A stretch of DNA of 64,000 bases from Candidatus Roseilinea sp. Lineage in GTDB: Bacteria > Chloroflexota > Anaerolineae > J036 > Brachytrichaceae. The stretch is taken from assembly GCA_025998955.1 (NCBI GenBank), contig AP024676.1, positions 4,092,001-4,156,000 on the forward strand, given 5' to 3'. The position numbers and the translations under genes were made by a program. The notes beneath the pieces are model-generated. The model worked only from the letters and a program-made list of their open reading frames with translations. It was not told the DNA's origin and made no database searches. Positions 16,859 through 27,164 of this stretch are shown piece by piece (position 1 is the first letter of the stretch; every line of letters begins with the position of its first letter).

Positions 16859-18550
16859 CTACGCGACATCCACCAGCAATCCGCTCTCGACAATCGCGGC
16901 ACGTACGGCACCGGCGTCGCACGGGCGAATCGCAATGCAGTTTGGCGCGAAGCGCTCTATCCTCAGGCGACGCATCTGAGGCAGGCGCAGCAGCGCGTCC
17001 ATAGTTGCGCTATCCTGCGCGCGCAGGATCATCATCGCTTCCAGCCGCACTTCCGCGCCGCGCTCTTCCCAGCGCGACAACGCCCGCTTCAGGCCGACAG
17101 GCAAGGCTTGCCCGCTGGTCTCTTCGAGGAATGCGATCACCCGGCCGGCGCGAATGCCCTGTGCGCGCGCCCGATCGAGCGACCGAGGCGAGAGCTGATA
17201 GGCGTAACCATCGGCGCGCGTCTCGATCCAATCGGCGACGCGCGCCACCTGGAAGCGCTCGTATCGCAGGTGGCGCGCAATGATGATCTTGCCGTCGTCG
17301 GTCACGTGAAAGGGAGAGGCCGGTGGCGATGCGCTTTCTTCATCCAGATCGCTCAGCCAGCGCAACGGCTTCTCGATGATGTAGCGAATCAATGCGCCCT
17401 CAATGCGCTCCCAATTCTCGAAGCCATGCAGAAACTCGCCGGTGCGTGCATCGCGCACGTGCCAGGTGTCATAGCGCCCGTCGGGCCGGGCAAAGTCGGG
17501 ATCGTGGCGATGGACGTAGGCGATGAAGTCGGAGGTGAGGGATTGGAGATTAGAGATTGGGGATGGGGGATGGGAGATGGGGGATTGGAAATCGGAGATT
17601 CGGCGGGTTGAATCTCCAATCTCTAATCTCCACTTCTCCCACAAGCCAACGATCGCTTTGCGCGCGCGCACGGGGTCGTTCGACCAGGCATGGGTCATCT
17701 CCAACGTCAGCCCCGCCACATGTGCGAGGTCGTTCCATTCGGCGTCGTTCAGCCAAGCATCGAACAGGGCGTCACGCTGCACATCCGGCGGGCTTTGCAG
17801 CCACTGAGCAACCGGCTGGGGGATCAGCCGCAGCCGATTCTGCTCTGGCCGCGTCCAGCCCAAACGCGCGATCAGGTGGGTGAGAAAGGCGAAGCGGCCG
17901 TTGGGGTCGTTTTCGATCGCGCCGTCGGGGTCGCGCAGCATGGGCGCGACGGCCCGCCGTGAGGCGGCATCCCACGTGTCGCCGGCTTTTGCCCTCACTC
18001 CGTGGTTGCGAATGAAGCAGAGGAGCGTGACGACGTCGTCGAGGCACTTCGACGGCCGGAGGTCGGACGGCGAGGGCTGAGCCGGCGCAGCGGCGAGTTC
18101 CTCGTGCGAGGCACGCGGCTCGGCACCCAGCAGCGTGAGCATGTCGCCCGGCACGAAGACCACTTCGGTAGGCGTGCCGCTTAGCCGGTCGAAGGCGCGA
18201 AAGATGAAGCCGCGGTACCACAAGTGCTCGGCGGGGTTGACCGGCGACAGCCAGGGGCGTTCGCGTTCGAGCCGGCCGGGGCCCATCGGCCGGATGCTGC
18301 CGAAGCGCCGCTCGAACGCCGCAGCAGGCATCCGGCCGCGCGCAGCCACCAGTGCATCGAGCGCGCTGCGCACGTCCGGGGGGAGCGATTCGCGAGTCGC
18401 CGCGAGCCGCTCGCGCTGCAACATGTGAAGCGCAAGCGCATGCGCCACGTCACGCGCCGACGTGGCTTCCACCGGCGCGTCCCACAGGTCGGCCATCGCC
18501 ATCAATCGCGGCAACGGCTCATCGAGCAGACACGCGCGCAAGCTTCTCAC
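16859..18550 (-). CDS. Helicase-associated (Helicase_C_3/XPB-like N-terminal) domain protein
   Basis: 563 residues, no predicted membrane segment. The C-terminal 200 residues fit the helicase C-terminal-like domain found with XPB/Ssl2-type helicases in Actinobacteria and Chloroflexi (YQLSPRSLDRARAQGIRAG, VIAFLEETSGQALPVG, RWEERGAEVRLEAM). No Walker A or DEAD motif is present, so this is an accessory protein rather than a helicase; a DNA-repair link is inferred only from the domain. Residues about 305-343 are encoded by a long inverted heptamer array (17523-17639), giving repetitive LEIGD/SPISN peptides in the middle of an otherwise conserved protein. Confidence 0.65.
   Translation of the reverse strand: MRSLRACLLDEPLPRLMAMADLWDAPVEATSARDVAHALALHMLQRERLAATRESLPPDVRSALDALVAARGRMPAAAFERRFGSIRPMGPGRLERERPWLSPVNPAEHLWYRGFIFRAFDRLSGTPTEVVFVPGDMLTLLGAEPRASHEELAAAPAQPSPSDLRPSKCLDDVVTLLCFIRNHGVRAKAGDTWDAASRRAVAPMLRDPDGAIENDPNGRFAFLTHLIARLGWTRPEQNRLRLIPQPVAQWLQSPPDVQRDALFDAWLNDAEWNDLAHVAGLTLEMTHAWSNDPVRARKAIVGLWEKWRLEIGDSTRRISDFQSPISHPPSPISNLQSLTSDFIAYVHRHDPDFARPDGRYDTWHVRDARTGEFLHGFENWERIEGALIRYIIEKPLRWLSDLDEESASPPASPFHVTDDGKIIIARHLRYERFQVARVADWIETRADGYAYQLSPRSLDRARAQGIRAGRVIAFLEETSGQALPVGLKRALSRWEERGAEVRLEAMMILRAQDSATMDALLRLPQMRRLRIERFAPNCIAIRPCDAGAVRAAIVESGLLVDVA
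17523..17639. repeat. Inverted heptamer array inside the helicase-associated gene
   Basis: About nine GGAGATT/GGGATTG/GGGATGG units, a centre GGCGGGTTGA, then inverted units CAATCTC/TAATCTC/CACTTCTCCC. The arms can pair over more than 15 bp. The 117-nt insertion is a multiple of three and lacks stops. Confidence 0.85.
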
Positions 18551-18576
18551 AGGCGTTCTAAGTTTGAAACGTGATG

Positions 18577-19622
<1,046 letters not shown>

Positions 19623-19638
19623 TTAGAATGCGATTCGC

Positions 19639-20754
19639 ATGGCTACCTTCGCGCTCCTATACTCCGACACCGGAGGTGGGCACCGCACCGCTGCCGATAG
19701 CATTCAGCAAGCCTTCGCCGTGCTCAATGGCAAGCCGCACCGCGTGGAGGCCGTCAACGCCATCAGCTATCTCCCTCGTCCCTTCAACCATAGCGAGGCC
19801 ACCTACCGCGTCGCCATCAACCATGCCCGGTGGTTGCACTACCTGAACTACATCGCGCTCGACGACGTGCAGCGCATGCAAGCCATGGGCGCGCTGCTCA
19901 CCCGGCTGGATGGCGAGCGTTTGCATGCGCTGTTTCGAGAGCACCCGGCCGACGTGTATGTGTCGTGCCAGCCTCAATTCAACCCGTTCGTGCCGCAGGC
20001 GATGCGCTTGTGGGCACCGAATGCCCGATACGCTCACGTCGTCACCGACCTCAGCCACATCCACAGCTTTCACGTCACGCCGTTCGCCGATGTCGTCACG
20101 GTACCCACCGAGGAGGCGCGCGAAGAGCTGATCACGCACGGCATACCGCCTCAACGGGTGATCATCACCGGCCAGCCGGTCATCCCTTCGCTTGAAGCGC
20201 GCGTAAAGCGCGGGGCTGGCTCACGCGCCGAGCGCGGCCTGCGCGACAACCTTCCCGTCGTTCTACTCCTGGGCGGCGGCGAGGGCGCAGGCTTGCTGGA
20301 CAAGACCGCGCGCGCAATCGTCCACGCCGACTTGCCTGTGCAGCTCGTCGTGATCTGCGGGCGCAACCAAGTGCTGCGCCAGGCGCTGAGCAGAGACATC
20401 GCCGGCCCAACTACCCAGGTGTTGGGCTTCGTGGACGACGTGCCGGAGTGGATGGGCGCGTCTGATGTGCTGATCACTAAGGCCGGCTCCACGACGCTGG
20501 CCGAGGGCTTCGTCGCCGGCCTACCGATCATCATCTTCGATGCGCTGCCCGGCCAAGAAGAAGGCCCGTGTGACTACGCGGTAAGCCACGGCGCAGCGGC
20601 ATGGTGCCCTACACCGGCGTCGGTCGTAGCCCAACTCAAGCAGTGGTTAAACGATGCCGACGCGCTGGAGCGCGCGCGGCGCGCTTCCAAAGCCTTGGCG
20701 CGCCCTCGCGCGGCGCTCGACATCGCACGCGCGCTGACGACGTTATGCGAATGA
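19639..20754 (+). CDS. MGDG synthase/UgtP-like GT28 glycosyltransferase
   Basis: 371 residues. It opens with FALLYSDTGGGHRTAADSI, the Gly-rich motif of monogalactosyldiacylglycerol synthase and processive diacylglycerol glucosyltransferase, and the C-terminal donor site has LLGGGEGAG, GFVDDVPEWMGASDVLITKAGSTTLAE. It most likely adds a hexose to diacylglycerol at the inner face of the membrane, giving glycolipids. A TAGAAT box at 19624-19629 sits 9 nt before the ATG, which suggests a leaderless mRNA. Its 3' end overlaps the convergent methyltransferase gene by 12 nt. Confidence 0.8.
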   Translation: MATFALLYSDTGGGHRTAADSIQQAFAVLNGKPHRVEAVNAISYLPRPFNHSEATYRVAINHARWLHYLNYIALDDVQRMQAMGALLTRLDGERLHALFREHPADVYVSCQPQFNPFVPQAMRLWAPNARYAHVVTDLSHIHSFHVTPFADVVTVPTEEAREELITHGIPPQRVIITGQPVIPSLEARVKRGAGSRAERGLRDNLPVVLLLGGGEGAGLLDKTARAIVHADLPVQLVVICGRNQVLRQALSRDIAGPTTQVLGFVDDVPEWMGASDVLITKAGSTTLAEGFVAGLPIIIFDALPGQEEGPCDYAVSHGAAAWCPTPASVVAQLKQWLNDADALERARRASKALARPRAALDIARALTTLCE

Positions 20755-21438
20755 CTGCGCGAGCGTCAGGGAGTATCGGAAAGGCCCGTGGCTGCGCACC
20801 TCGAAATTCGTCCAGCCCGACTGCCGCGCCAGATCGGCTGCTTCGATAGGTGTGTAGGCGCGCCATACCGATAGCACACCATCGGCGCGCGTCAGCCGGT
20901 TTCGACTGGTGAGGCGCGTCAGCAGCCAGGCACCGATGAGCGTGTGCGCGCTGCGGGCCAGGTCCAGGCACACCACGCGCAGCCGGGCGACGCGCCCTAA
21001 CTCGCTCAGCAGCGCCATCGCGTGCGGTGGATCGAGATGGTGCAGCAGGTGAATGCACGTCACCACATCTACACTGCGATCGGCAAATGGCAGGTGTGCG
21101 CCTTGCGCGCAGATTCCAACGTCCCCTGCCCGGCCCTGACGGGCGACGCGCAGCACATCCAGCGACACATCCAACCCTAGCCAACGCACCGCGCTAACAG
21201 TTCGCCGGGCAAAAGCGACGAAGTCCCCCGATCCACAACCGACATCCAGGCCGGTATAGCTTGCCTGGGTGGGGGGCAAACCGGACGTGGCCAGTCGCAG
21301 CGCCAGCGCAAAGACGCCCAGCCAGCGATCGTAGCGCGCCATATCGCGCAGATTGCCGCGCAGTTCATCGAGATCGCGATAGGCGCGCTCATCCAGCAGC
21401 TCGGATGCCGATGACCGGTGACGCAGGAAACCGCGCAT
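20743..21438 (-). CDS. Class I SAM-dependent methyltransferase
   Basis: 231 residues. Motif I is GLDVGCGSGDFVAFA, motif II region DVVTCIHLLHHLD, with the post-I acidic LGLDVSLDVL. The N-terminal DERAYRDLDELRGNLRDMARYDRWLG-like helix resembles methyltransferases near polyketide or lipid genes (UbiE/Methyltransf_11 type). The substrate is unknown. It ends inside the convergent glycolipid transferase gene (12-nt overlap) and lies 12 nt downstream of the PEP-CTERM membrane protein on the same strand. Confidence 0.75.
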   Translation of the reverse strand: MRGFLRHRSSASELLDERAYRDLDELRGNLRDMARYDRWLGVFALALRLATSGLPPTQASYTGLDVGCGSGDFVAFARRTVSAVRWLGLDVSLDVLRVARQGRAGDVGICAQGAHLPFADRSVDVVTCIHLLHHLDPPHAMALLSELGRVARLRVVCLDLARSAHTLIGAWLLTRLTSRNRLTRADGVLSVWRAYTPIEAADLARQSGWTNFEVRSHGPFRYSLTLAQSFA

Positions 21439-21450
21439 AGCGCAAGCACA

Positions 21451-24285
21451 TCAGCGCATGGCGAGTCGCTTGCGCCGGTGCAGCGCGTAGCCGGCCAGCA
21501 TCAGCGCTGCCAGGCCGATCAGCAGCCACTCATGCGGCTCGGGCACGGCGTTCACCAAGGGTTGCGTTTCGCCGATGTTCTCCTGTTCGCGCGCGAAGCG
21601 ATCGTCGCGCTGCGACAGCTCGTCCAGCCGCTGTGCCTGAGCGGCGTTCACCAGCACGATCATCGAGGAATACGGCGTGACGATGGCGCGCTCGGTTGCG
21701 ATGCGATGCAGCGCGTCCAGGACGCCCAGGTCGCTCAGCCGGCCACGCTGCCGCCGCATCTCGCTTAGGATCAATTGGCGCGCGGCCAGCGCCGCGAAGG
21801 GATCGTCCGGCGCGTGCGTCACCTCACCGTTCGCAGGCAGCGCCGAGGCCGGCGCGACGATCCACGTGTAACCGTCCACTACATCCACGCGAGTCGCCGG
21901 GTCTGCCTGTGCTTGCAAAGCGATGCGTCGCAGCGCTTCATCTACGCCCTCGGCCACGCCGCCGCCGGATGATTGGATGGCTTCGAGCGTCGCATCGTCG
22001 TAGCCGAGCGTCAGGTCGCCGTCGAGGTGCACCATCCACACCGGCGCGTCGAACTTGGGGGTCTGCGCTGCGTGCGTTTGCTTGGCGTAGGCCGTGCCGT
22101 CGGTCAGCACGATCACGGCGTCGTACTGCCTGCCGGCGCGCAGTCGGTCGAACTGCGTCAGCAGCTCGGCGGGGTTTTGGCTGCCGAAGTAGAACAGCGC
22201 CGCCGTGTCCAGCGCGGCCAGCCGACTCACGGATGGCGCTTCTCCGTAGTTCGGCCCGGCGGTGAGGTAGAGGTCGGCATCGCCGAGCGCGGCCCTGAGC
22301 TGCGCCAGCGCCGCCTGCACCGCCGGGGCGTGCGCGGCCATGCTGCGCGACCGGTCGAGCACGACCGCCGCGCGAAATCCATCCGGCAGCTTAGCCGGCG
22401 CATCGTCGGCCGGGCGCGCGACGACCACCGTGCCGTCGTCGAACGTCACGCGATGCGCCCGGCGTTCGGCTTGCGACCGGGCGGGGATGAACGCCGGCAG
22501 CCAGGCGTCGGCCTCGACCTGCATCGGCGCCCCGTTGACCAGGCGGACGGTGCTCTCGTCCCAGAAGGCGTTGCGCTTCTCGGCCAGGCGCGGCATAGCC
22601 CAGCCGGCGTCGCTCGCCATCACTCGCCACGTCAGCCACAGGTGCATTTGTGCGCCCTCCTGAACCTGCGACCGCCGCGTCGTCGGATCCCAGATTGTGC
22701 GCTTGGGTTCGATGGGGAACACGCGCAGCCGGTACTGGCGCGGCCCAATCTGCTCGAGCAGCGCCGGGTCTTGCTGGATGGTGATCTCGCCGCGATACAC
22801 CTCTTGCGCTGCGCCGCGCGGCGCGACGCGAAACGCGAAGCGTTGGCTGCGATCCGGGTTGTTGCCCAGCCAGACGCCGGTCAAGATCGCTGACTCGGGA
22901 AGGCTGAAGTAGTACACCACCTCTTCCCGCCGGGGCATCAGGTTCTGGTAGACCTCGTATAGCTCGACGTCCGCCCAGTCGCCGTGTTCGGTCAGGGTCA
23001 GCTCCTGGCGCAGGATGCGCACTTCGCGCTCGTCCACGGCCTGCCAGGCCTGCGTAGCGCGATCGGCGATCCACGTCGAGCGCACCGCTTGCACGACGGT
23101 CGCCCGCTCGGCTTGGTTGATCGGCCGGTCGAAGAATTGCTCATACAGCTCCGCGGCGCGCCGCGAGTCGTTGACGAACGCCTGCGATTGCCAAGTCTGC
23201 GTTGGACTCGGCGAATATGCCTGCGTAGGCTGGTAGATCAACGGCTGCGCGACAACCTCATACCAGCGCGCGATCGCCTCGGCCTGCGCCTCGGAGAAGC
23301 CCAGCCGTCTGCGATACATGTCGCGCACGTAGAACGTCTCGCCGGCCGCGCTCATGTAGCGATACGGCGCAAGGTAGGCGTTGAGCAAGCCGGCGCGGAT
23401 GGCTTCCTGTTGGCCGAGCAGCGCTTCCGCCTCGGCGCGCGATTGCGGCGGCGCAGCAAGCAACGCGAACGCGCGCTGTTGTGGTTGTTGGTTGGCGACG
23501 ACAAAGGCCGCCGCGCAGGCAACCGCGACCGTTGCCGGCAGCGCGACGGCCAGGGGGCGGCTCAGGCGTGACCACAGCGCGCGGACTTCGCCGAGCCAGT
23601 GCACCGCATAGATGGCCGGCGTCACGACCGGCGCGATGATCAGCAGCGTGCCCGAATACATCAGCAGCACGAAGCCGAAGACGGCGAACGGCACGAAGGC
23701 CAAGTCCTGAATGCGGCCGTAACGAATCATGTCGGGCACGGAGCGAACGGCCGAGGCGAGCGAGTCGAGCAATAGCGCCGCCACCGGCAGCGAGTAGAAC
23801 GCCAGCCACACAGCCGCGTAGACGCCGGCCAGCAACAGCCCGGTCAGACCAATGGCGCGGAGCGCGGTGACCAGCATCCCGCGTTCGTCGTTGCGCCGGT
23901 CCAGCAAGCGCCAGAGCAGCGCCGCCAGGCCGACGAAGGCGACGACCATGATGACCGTCACCGGCGGGGTCGCCTCGCCGACCACGAAGAAGCGCACGCA
24001 CAGCACCAGCAGCAATGGTCCCTCGACGCCGTAGAAAAGGGCCAGCAGGCGATTCGGCTGTTTGAGAAGCAGGGTGAGGCCGAGTATGACCGACGCGATC
24101 GGGATCAGCACGATCAGGCTGCCGAAGAGCAGGATCGAAGGTTGCACCCATCCCTCGCGCACGGCCTGAGCCAGGCTTACCAGCACGACCGGCGTGAAGC
24201 CGAGCGTGAAGAACAAGAAGAAGATGACGTTCCACGACCAGAAAATCGCGTAACCCCAAAAGGGCCACTTCACGATTTGCTTCAT
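21451..24285 (-). CDS. VIT/vWA integral membrane protein with PEP-CTERM sorting tail (TIGR02921-like)
   Basis: 944 residues. About seven hydrophobic helices occupy residues 1-290, followed by an extracytoplasmic inter-alpha-trypsin VIT-like region (about 430-570), then a von Willebrand A domain with MIDAS motif DRSRS. The C-terminus is a textbook exosortase signal: PEPHEW (from about 915), a hydrophobic segment and a basic end HRRKRLAMR. The exosortase gene is immediately upstream on the same strand, and this looks like the dedicated single substrate described for XrtO-type systems. The ligand and purpose are unknown; vWA domains often bind metal and protein partners. A good Shine-Dalgarno GGAGGG lies 5 nt before the ATG. 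Confidence 0.85.
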   Translation of the reverse strand: MKQIVKWPFWGYAIFWSWNVIFFLFFTLGFTPVVLVSLAQAVREGWVQPSILLFGSLIVLIPIASVILGLTLLLKQPNRLLALFYGVEGPLLLVLCVRFFVVGEATPPVTVIMVVAFVGLAALLWRLLDRRNDERGMLVTALRAIGLTGLLLAGVYAAVWLAFYSLPVAALLLDSLASAVRSVPDMIRYGRIQDLAFVPFAVFGFVLLMYSGTLLIIAPVVTPAIYAVHWLGEVRALWSRLSRPLAVALPATVAVACAAAFVVANQQPQQRAFALLAAPPQSRAEAEALLGQQEAIRAGLLNAYLAPYRYMSAAGETFYVRDMYRRRLGFSEAQAEAIARWYEVVAQPLIYQPTQAYSPSPTQTWQSQAFVNDSRRAAELYEQFFDRPINQAERATVVQAVRSTWIADRATQAWQAVDEREVRILRQELTLTEHGDWADVELYEVYQNLMPRREEVVYYFSLPESAILTGVWLGNNPDRSQRFAFRVAPRGAAQEVYRGEITIQQDPALLEQIGPRQYRLRVFPIEPKRTIWDPTTRRSQVQEGAQMHLWLTWRVMASDAGWAMPRLAEKRNAFWDESTVRLVNGAPMQVEADAWLPAFIPARSQAERRAHRVTFDDGTVVVARPADDAPAKLPDGFRAAVVLDRSRSMAAHAPAVQAALAQLRAALGDADLYLTAGPNYGEAPSVSRLAALDTAALFYFGSQNPAELLTQFDRLRAGRQYDAVIVLTDGTAYAKQTHAAQTPKFDAPVWMVHLDGDLTLGYDDATLEAIQSSGGGVAEGVDEALRRIALQAQADPATRVDVVDGYTWIVAPASALPANGEVTHAPDDPFAALAARQLILSEMRRQRGRLSDLGVLDALHRIATERAIVTPYSSMIVLVNAAQAQRLDELSQRDDRFAREQENIGETQPLVNAVPEPHEWLLIGLAALMLAGYALHRRKRLAMR

Positions 24286-24514
24286 GTGTCCCTCCGTCTT
24301 TCCAGGCAGGATAACTTTGGATGGGCGAACAGACTGAACCTACAACACTGACTTTAAGACCGTGTCAATCCTGAACCCTTGTCCACCTCGGTGTAGCGCA
24401 AATGTGTGGCGGTCAGCGGGTCTCATCGAGAGAAGACACACCGACAACCGATGAACACACGTGCGGCCCGGCCTGGCTTCTATGCCTTCCACTCTGCCTC
24501 CTCCGCGCAAAAAG

Positions 24515-26056
24515 TTACCCACTTTTCTGCGCTACACCCTGTCCACCTCGCAAGTGCGACTGCGCTGCGGACTGCAGCGCGAGATACAGAGCTTCGGCAT
24601 CCGCGCCGCGCGGGTCAATCGCCTCGTCGAACAGCACGGAGACCATCAGCCACCGCTCCGGTTGGGGCGACAACGCCGCCCACAGCCGCGCCGTGTAGTC
24701 GTCGGTGACGCGCGTCGCGGATTGGAACCAGTATGCCGCGCTCAGTTTCATCGCACCGGCTTCATCCGCGAGCGACAGCACGCGCACCGGTGCTTGACCG
24801 GCGACCAGGTACGTTGCCTCGCTCTGCACGCGCAGGCCGCCGTTCTCAAGACAACGCTCCGGCTTGTGATGGGCGCGCCAGTGCGTGCTGGTCACCAGCA
24901 GGAGCGAGCCGGTGTAGCTGCGCCAGTTGAAGCGCACACGCTCCACGCGCTCTGCGCCGTCCTCGAACAGCCAGGTCAGCTCGCCCGGCTTCAACGGTGC
25001 AGGTTGTATTTGCAACTCGTTAGGCAGGGCCAGCGGCGATGAGGCGACAGCCGACGCGGCCGGCGCATCGCGCCCGGGCACGCCTAACCAGTTAAGCGCG
25101 AGCAAACCGGCGATGAGGCCGGGCACAAGCCAGCGCGCCGCGCGCACTTCGCGCCGTATGGCCGGCTCGTCCGGCTGTGCAACGAGCGGGGCGAGGCGCA
25201 GTAACCCGATGCCGGCAGCGCACGCGATGATGAAGGCCAGCACCCCCAGCGGCACATGCAGCATCTCGGCGAGCAGACGCAGCCCGAGCACCTCACCGCT
25301 GACGACGAGCGCGGCGACGCGCGCCGTGTTTGCGATGAACAACACCGCCGCGAACGCCAGCGCGGCGACCAGCCAGCGCACCCCTAGCCGGCGCCCCTCA
25401 ATCCACGTCGCGGCGAGCAGAAACAGCGCACCGGTCCACAGGCTCTTCACCCCGCTGCACGGCAGATCTACCTGCGAGATGCCGTTCTCGAAGACGAGGA
25501 TGGTCTCCACGCCCATGCTGGCTATGCCTCCGGCCGCTAGCCCATCCCGCACCACGGCGGCGGTGGCGATGCGCATCGGATAGCCGATGAATACATCCAC
25601 GAAATCGCCGAACGGCAGCGCGCCGATCAGCAACAACGCCGCCGGCAGCCCGGCGCGCCAAGTGTGCGGAGCGATCCACAGGCCGAGCAAGCCATAGCTG
25701 GCCAGGCCGAACAGACACGCGGCAAGAATGTTCACGTCGAGGACGCGCTCGGCGACGAGATAGCCGGCGAGGCCTAAGGCCATAAGCATTAGCGCCGGCA
25801 GGTGGAGATGCGGCGCGGCATCGAACCGCAGCCAGATGCCATCGCGGCGTAGCTTCAGGGCGATGAGCGCCAGAATGCCCAGCAATAAGATCTGATTGGT
25901 TCGGAAGTCCTCGCGCACGAAGACAACCGCCAGATAGGCGAACGCCTGGCGAAACAGCCCTAACCAAAGACAAACGACAGCCGCATTCATGGCGAGTTGC
26001 GGCCAGTTTGCCGGCAGCGCCGACGCCCGCACGACGCTCGGTTGTTGCGTGCTCAT
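24515..26056 (-). CDS. Exosortase (XrtO-like) with C-terminal EpsI-like domain
   Basis: 513 residues. At least eight membrane helices hold the exosortase catalytic triad: Cys200 in VDLPCSGVKSLW, Arg246 in ANTARVAAL and His267 in MLHVPLGV. From about residue 345 an EpsI/DUF3485-like extracellular domain follows (THWRAHHKPERCLENGGL). Exosortases cleave PEP-CTERM tails and transfer the protein onward, here most likely the product of the next gene. A TACATT box 8 nt before the ATG suggests a leaderless transcript. The 229-nt gap to the next gene holds no ORF; it shares GTCCACCTCG (24379-24388 and 24541-24550) with the end of this gene, perhaps a small local duplication. Confidence 0.87.
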   Translation of the reverse strand: MSTQQPSVVRASALPANWPQLAMNAAVVCLWLGLFRQAFAYLAVVFVREDFRTNQILLLGILALIALKLRRDGIWLRFDAAPHLHLPALMLMALGLAGYLVAERVLDVNILAACLFGLASYGLLGLWIAPHTWRAGLPAALLLIGALPFGDFVDVFIGYPMRIATAAVVRDGLAAGGIASMGVETILVFENGISQVDLPCSGVKSLWTGALFLLAATWIEGRRLGVRWLVAALAFAAVLFIANTARVAALVVSGEVLGLRLLAEMLHVPLGVLAFIIACAAGIGLLRLAPLVAQPDEPAIRREVRAARWLVPGLIAGLLALNWLGVPGRDAPAASAVASSPLALPNELQIQPAPLKPGELTWLFEDGAERVERVRFNWRSYTGSLLLVTSTHWRAHHKPERCLENGGLRVQSEATYLVAGQAPVRVLSLADEAGAMKLSAAYWFQSATRVTDDYTARLWAALSPQPERWLMVSVLFDEAIDPRGADAEALYLALQSAAQSHLRGGQGVAQKSG

Positions 26057-26179
26057 CGCAGACGAATGTAGTCAGTCGAAACCGGACTCGCTGAACGATT
26101 CACCTGCTCGTACCCTATGCGCGTGTCGCTCATTGATCGGCGTATTGCGCGCTACTCGATCCATACGTTCGGCAAGCAA

Positions 26180-26965
26180 TCAGGTTGCGATGGGCGCAGA
26201 GCCAACGGGGCGTTGACGCAACGTGAATGCCAGCATCGCCAGCGCGATGACGCCCACGACGATCTCGGCCGCTACGATGCCGCCGAAGCGCTGCGCCGCC
26301 GCGGCCGAGCCGTTGGCCAGCGCGTGGATGCCCATCGCGGCCAGCACCCATCCAAATCCAACGCCCTCGACCGCGCGCATGACCATTACGCTCAGGCCGA
26401 TGTGCAGCATGATGGCGAAGGCGCGTTCGATCAACGACGCAGCGATAATGCCGGCGCTCACGTTGCGCAATGTGGCCAGCTGCGCTTCCAGCGCACCGGC
26501 CTGATCGGGCGAGAACGCGCGCACCTGCGCCAGCAGCGCGTCTGCGTTGAGCAGCACATAGGCGTTCGTCACGCCGGCGCCGATGCCGACCAGCAGAATC
26601 GCCTCGATGCCGCCATGCCCCGCGCCGAACATCACAGCATTCTGCCAGCCGCGCACGTCCTTGGCCAAAAAGCGCAACACCAAGTAGCGCGCCATCTCTT
26701 CGAACAAGCCGGCCGTGAGCGACAGAATGATGACGTTGGACCAGAAGTTACCCTCCTGACCGAAGTCCCAGCGCAGCGCTTGGCTGATCAGGGTCAAGCC
26801 GATCAGCAACGGCATGCGCACCCCCTGTGAAGCGACGAACGCGAGCGCGCCCCATATCCACGAGCGCCAGAGCGCGGGCAGACGCCGGCGCAACACGATC
26901 GCCAGCACGATTACGCCGGCGAAGATCAGCAGTGCCTGAAGCGCGAAAAGGAGGATGGGTGACAT
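26180..26965 (-). CDS. YhfC-family putative intramembrane metalloprotease
   Basis: 261 residues with about seven hydrophobic helices. The family motifs LFEEMARYLVLR (the EExxR site) and FGAGHGGIEAILLVG (His/Glu) are present, as in the CPBP/Abi superfamily of membrane proteases. It lies 123 nt upstream of the exosortase gene on the same strand, so a role in processing the same surface protein is possible but unproven. A TACAAT is found just 1 nt before the ATG, so either it is not a promoter or translation starts further in. Confidence 0.7.
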   Translation of the reverse strand: MSPILLFALQALLIFAGVIVLAIVLRRRLPALWRSWIWGALAFVASQGVRMPLLIGLTLISQALRWDFGQEGNFWSNVIILSLTAGLFEEMARYLVLRFLAKDVRGWQNAVMFGAGHGGIEAILLVGIGAGVTNAYVLLNADALLAQVRAFSPDQAGALEAQLATLRNVSAGIIAASLIERAFAIMLHIGLSVMVMRAVEGVGFGWVLAAMGIHALANGSAAAAQRFGGIVAAEIVVGVIALAMLAFTLRQRPVGSAPIAT

Positions 26966-26980
26966 GATTGTAGAGACGAA

Positions 26981-27040
26981 CTGAGGATTGGAGATTGGGA
27001 GATTAGAGATTAGAGATTAGAGATTGAGAGATTAGAGATG
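26981..27040. repeat. Forward heptamer array (GGAGATT/TAGAGAT) in a divergent gap
   Basis: About eight units of GAGGATT, GGAGATT, GGGAGATT, AGAGATT fill the region behind the YhfC start. No inverted partner is seen. The rest of the gap (27041-27164) has GGCGACC/GACCTG-type repeats and a weak TAGGAT. Confidence 0.8.
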
Positions 27041-27164
27041 TTTGAAGTTGAGATGGATTGGCGACCCGACGACCTGCCGAGCGGATTGATCTGGCGACCT
27101 GAAAGATCTAAACGACCCGCATCTCGCCGATTGCAGTAGGATAGCACGAACACAACAGTCATCC

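Noticed and set aside
24286-24514. Small gene between the PEP-CTERM protein and the exosortase
   Set aside because: The short frames here have no ribosome-binding site or hydrophobic or conserved pattern, and one overlaps the exosortase 3' end.
26981-27040. CRISPR array from short direct repeats
   Set aside because: Units are only 7 bp, degenerate and without spacers of constant length; no cas genes are present.
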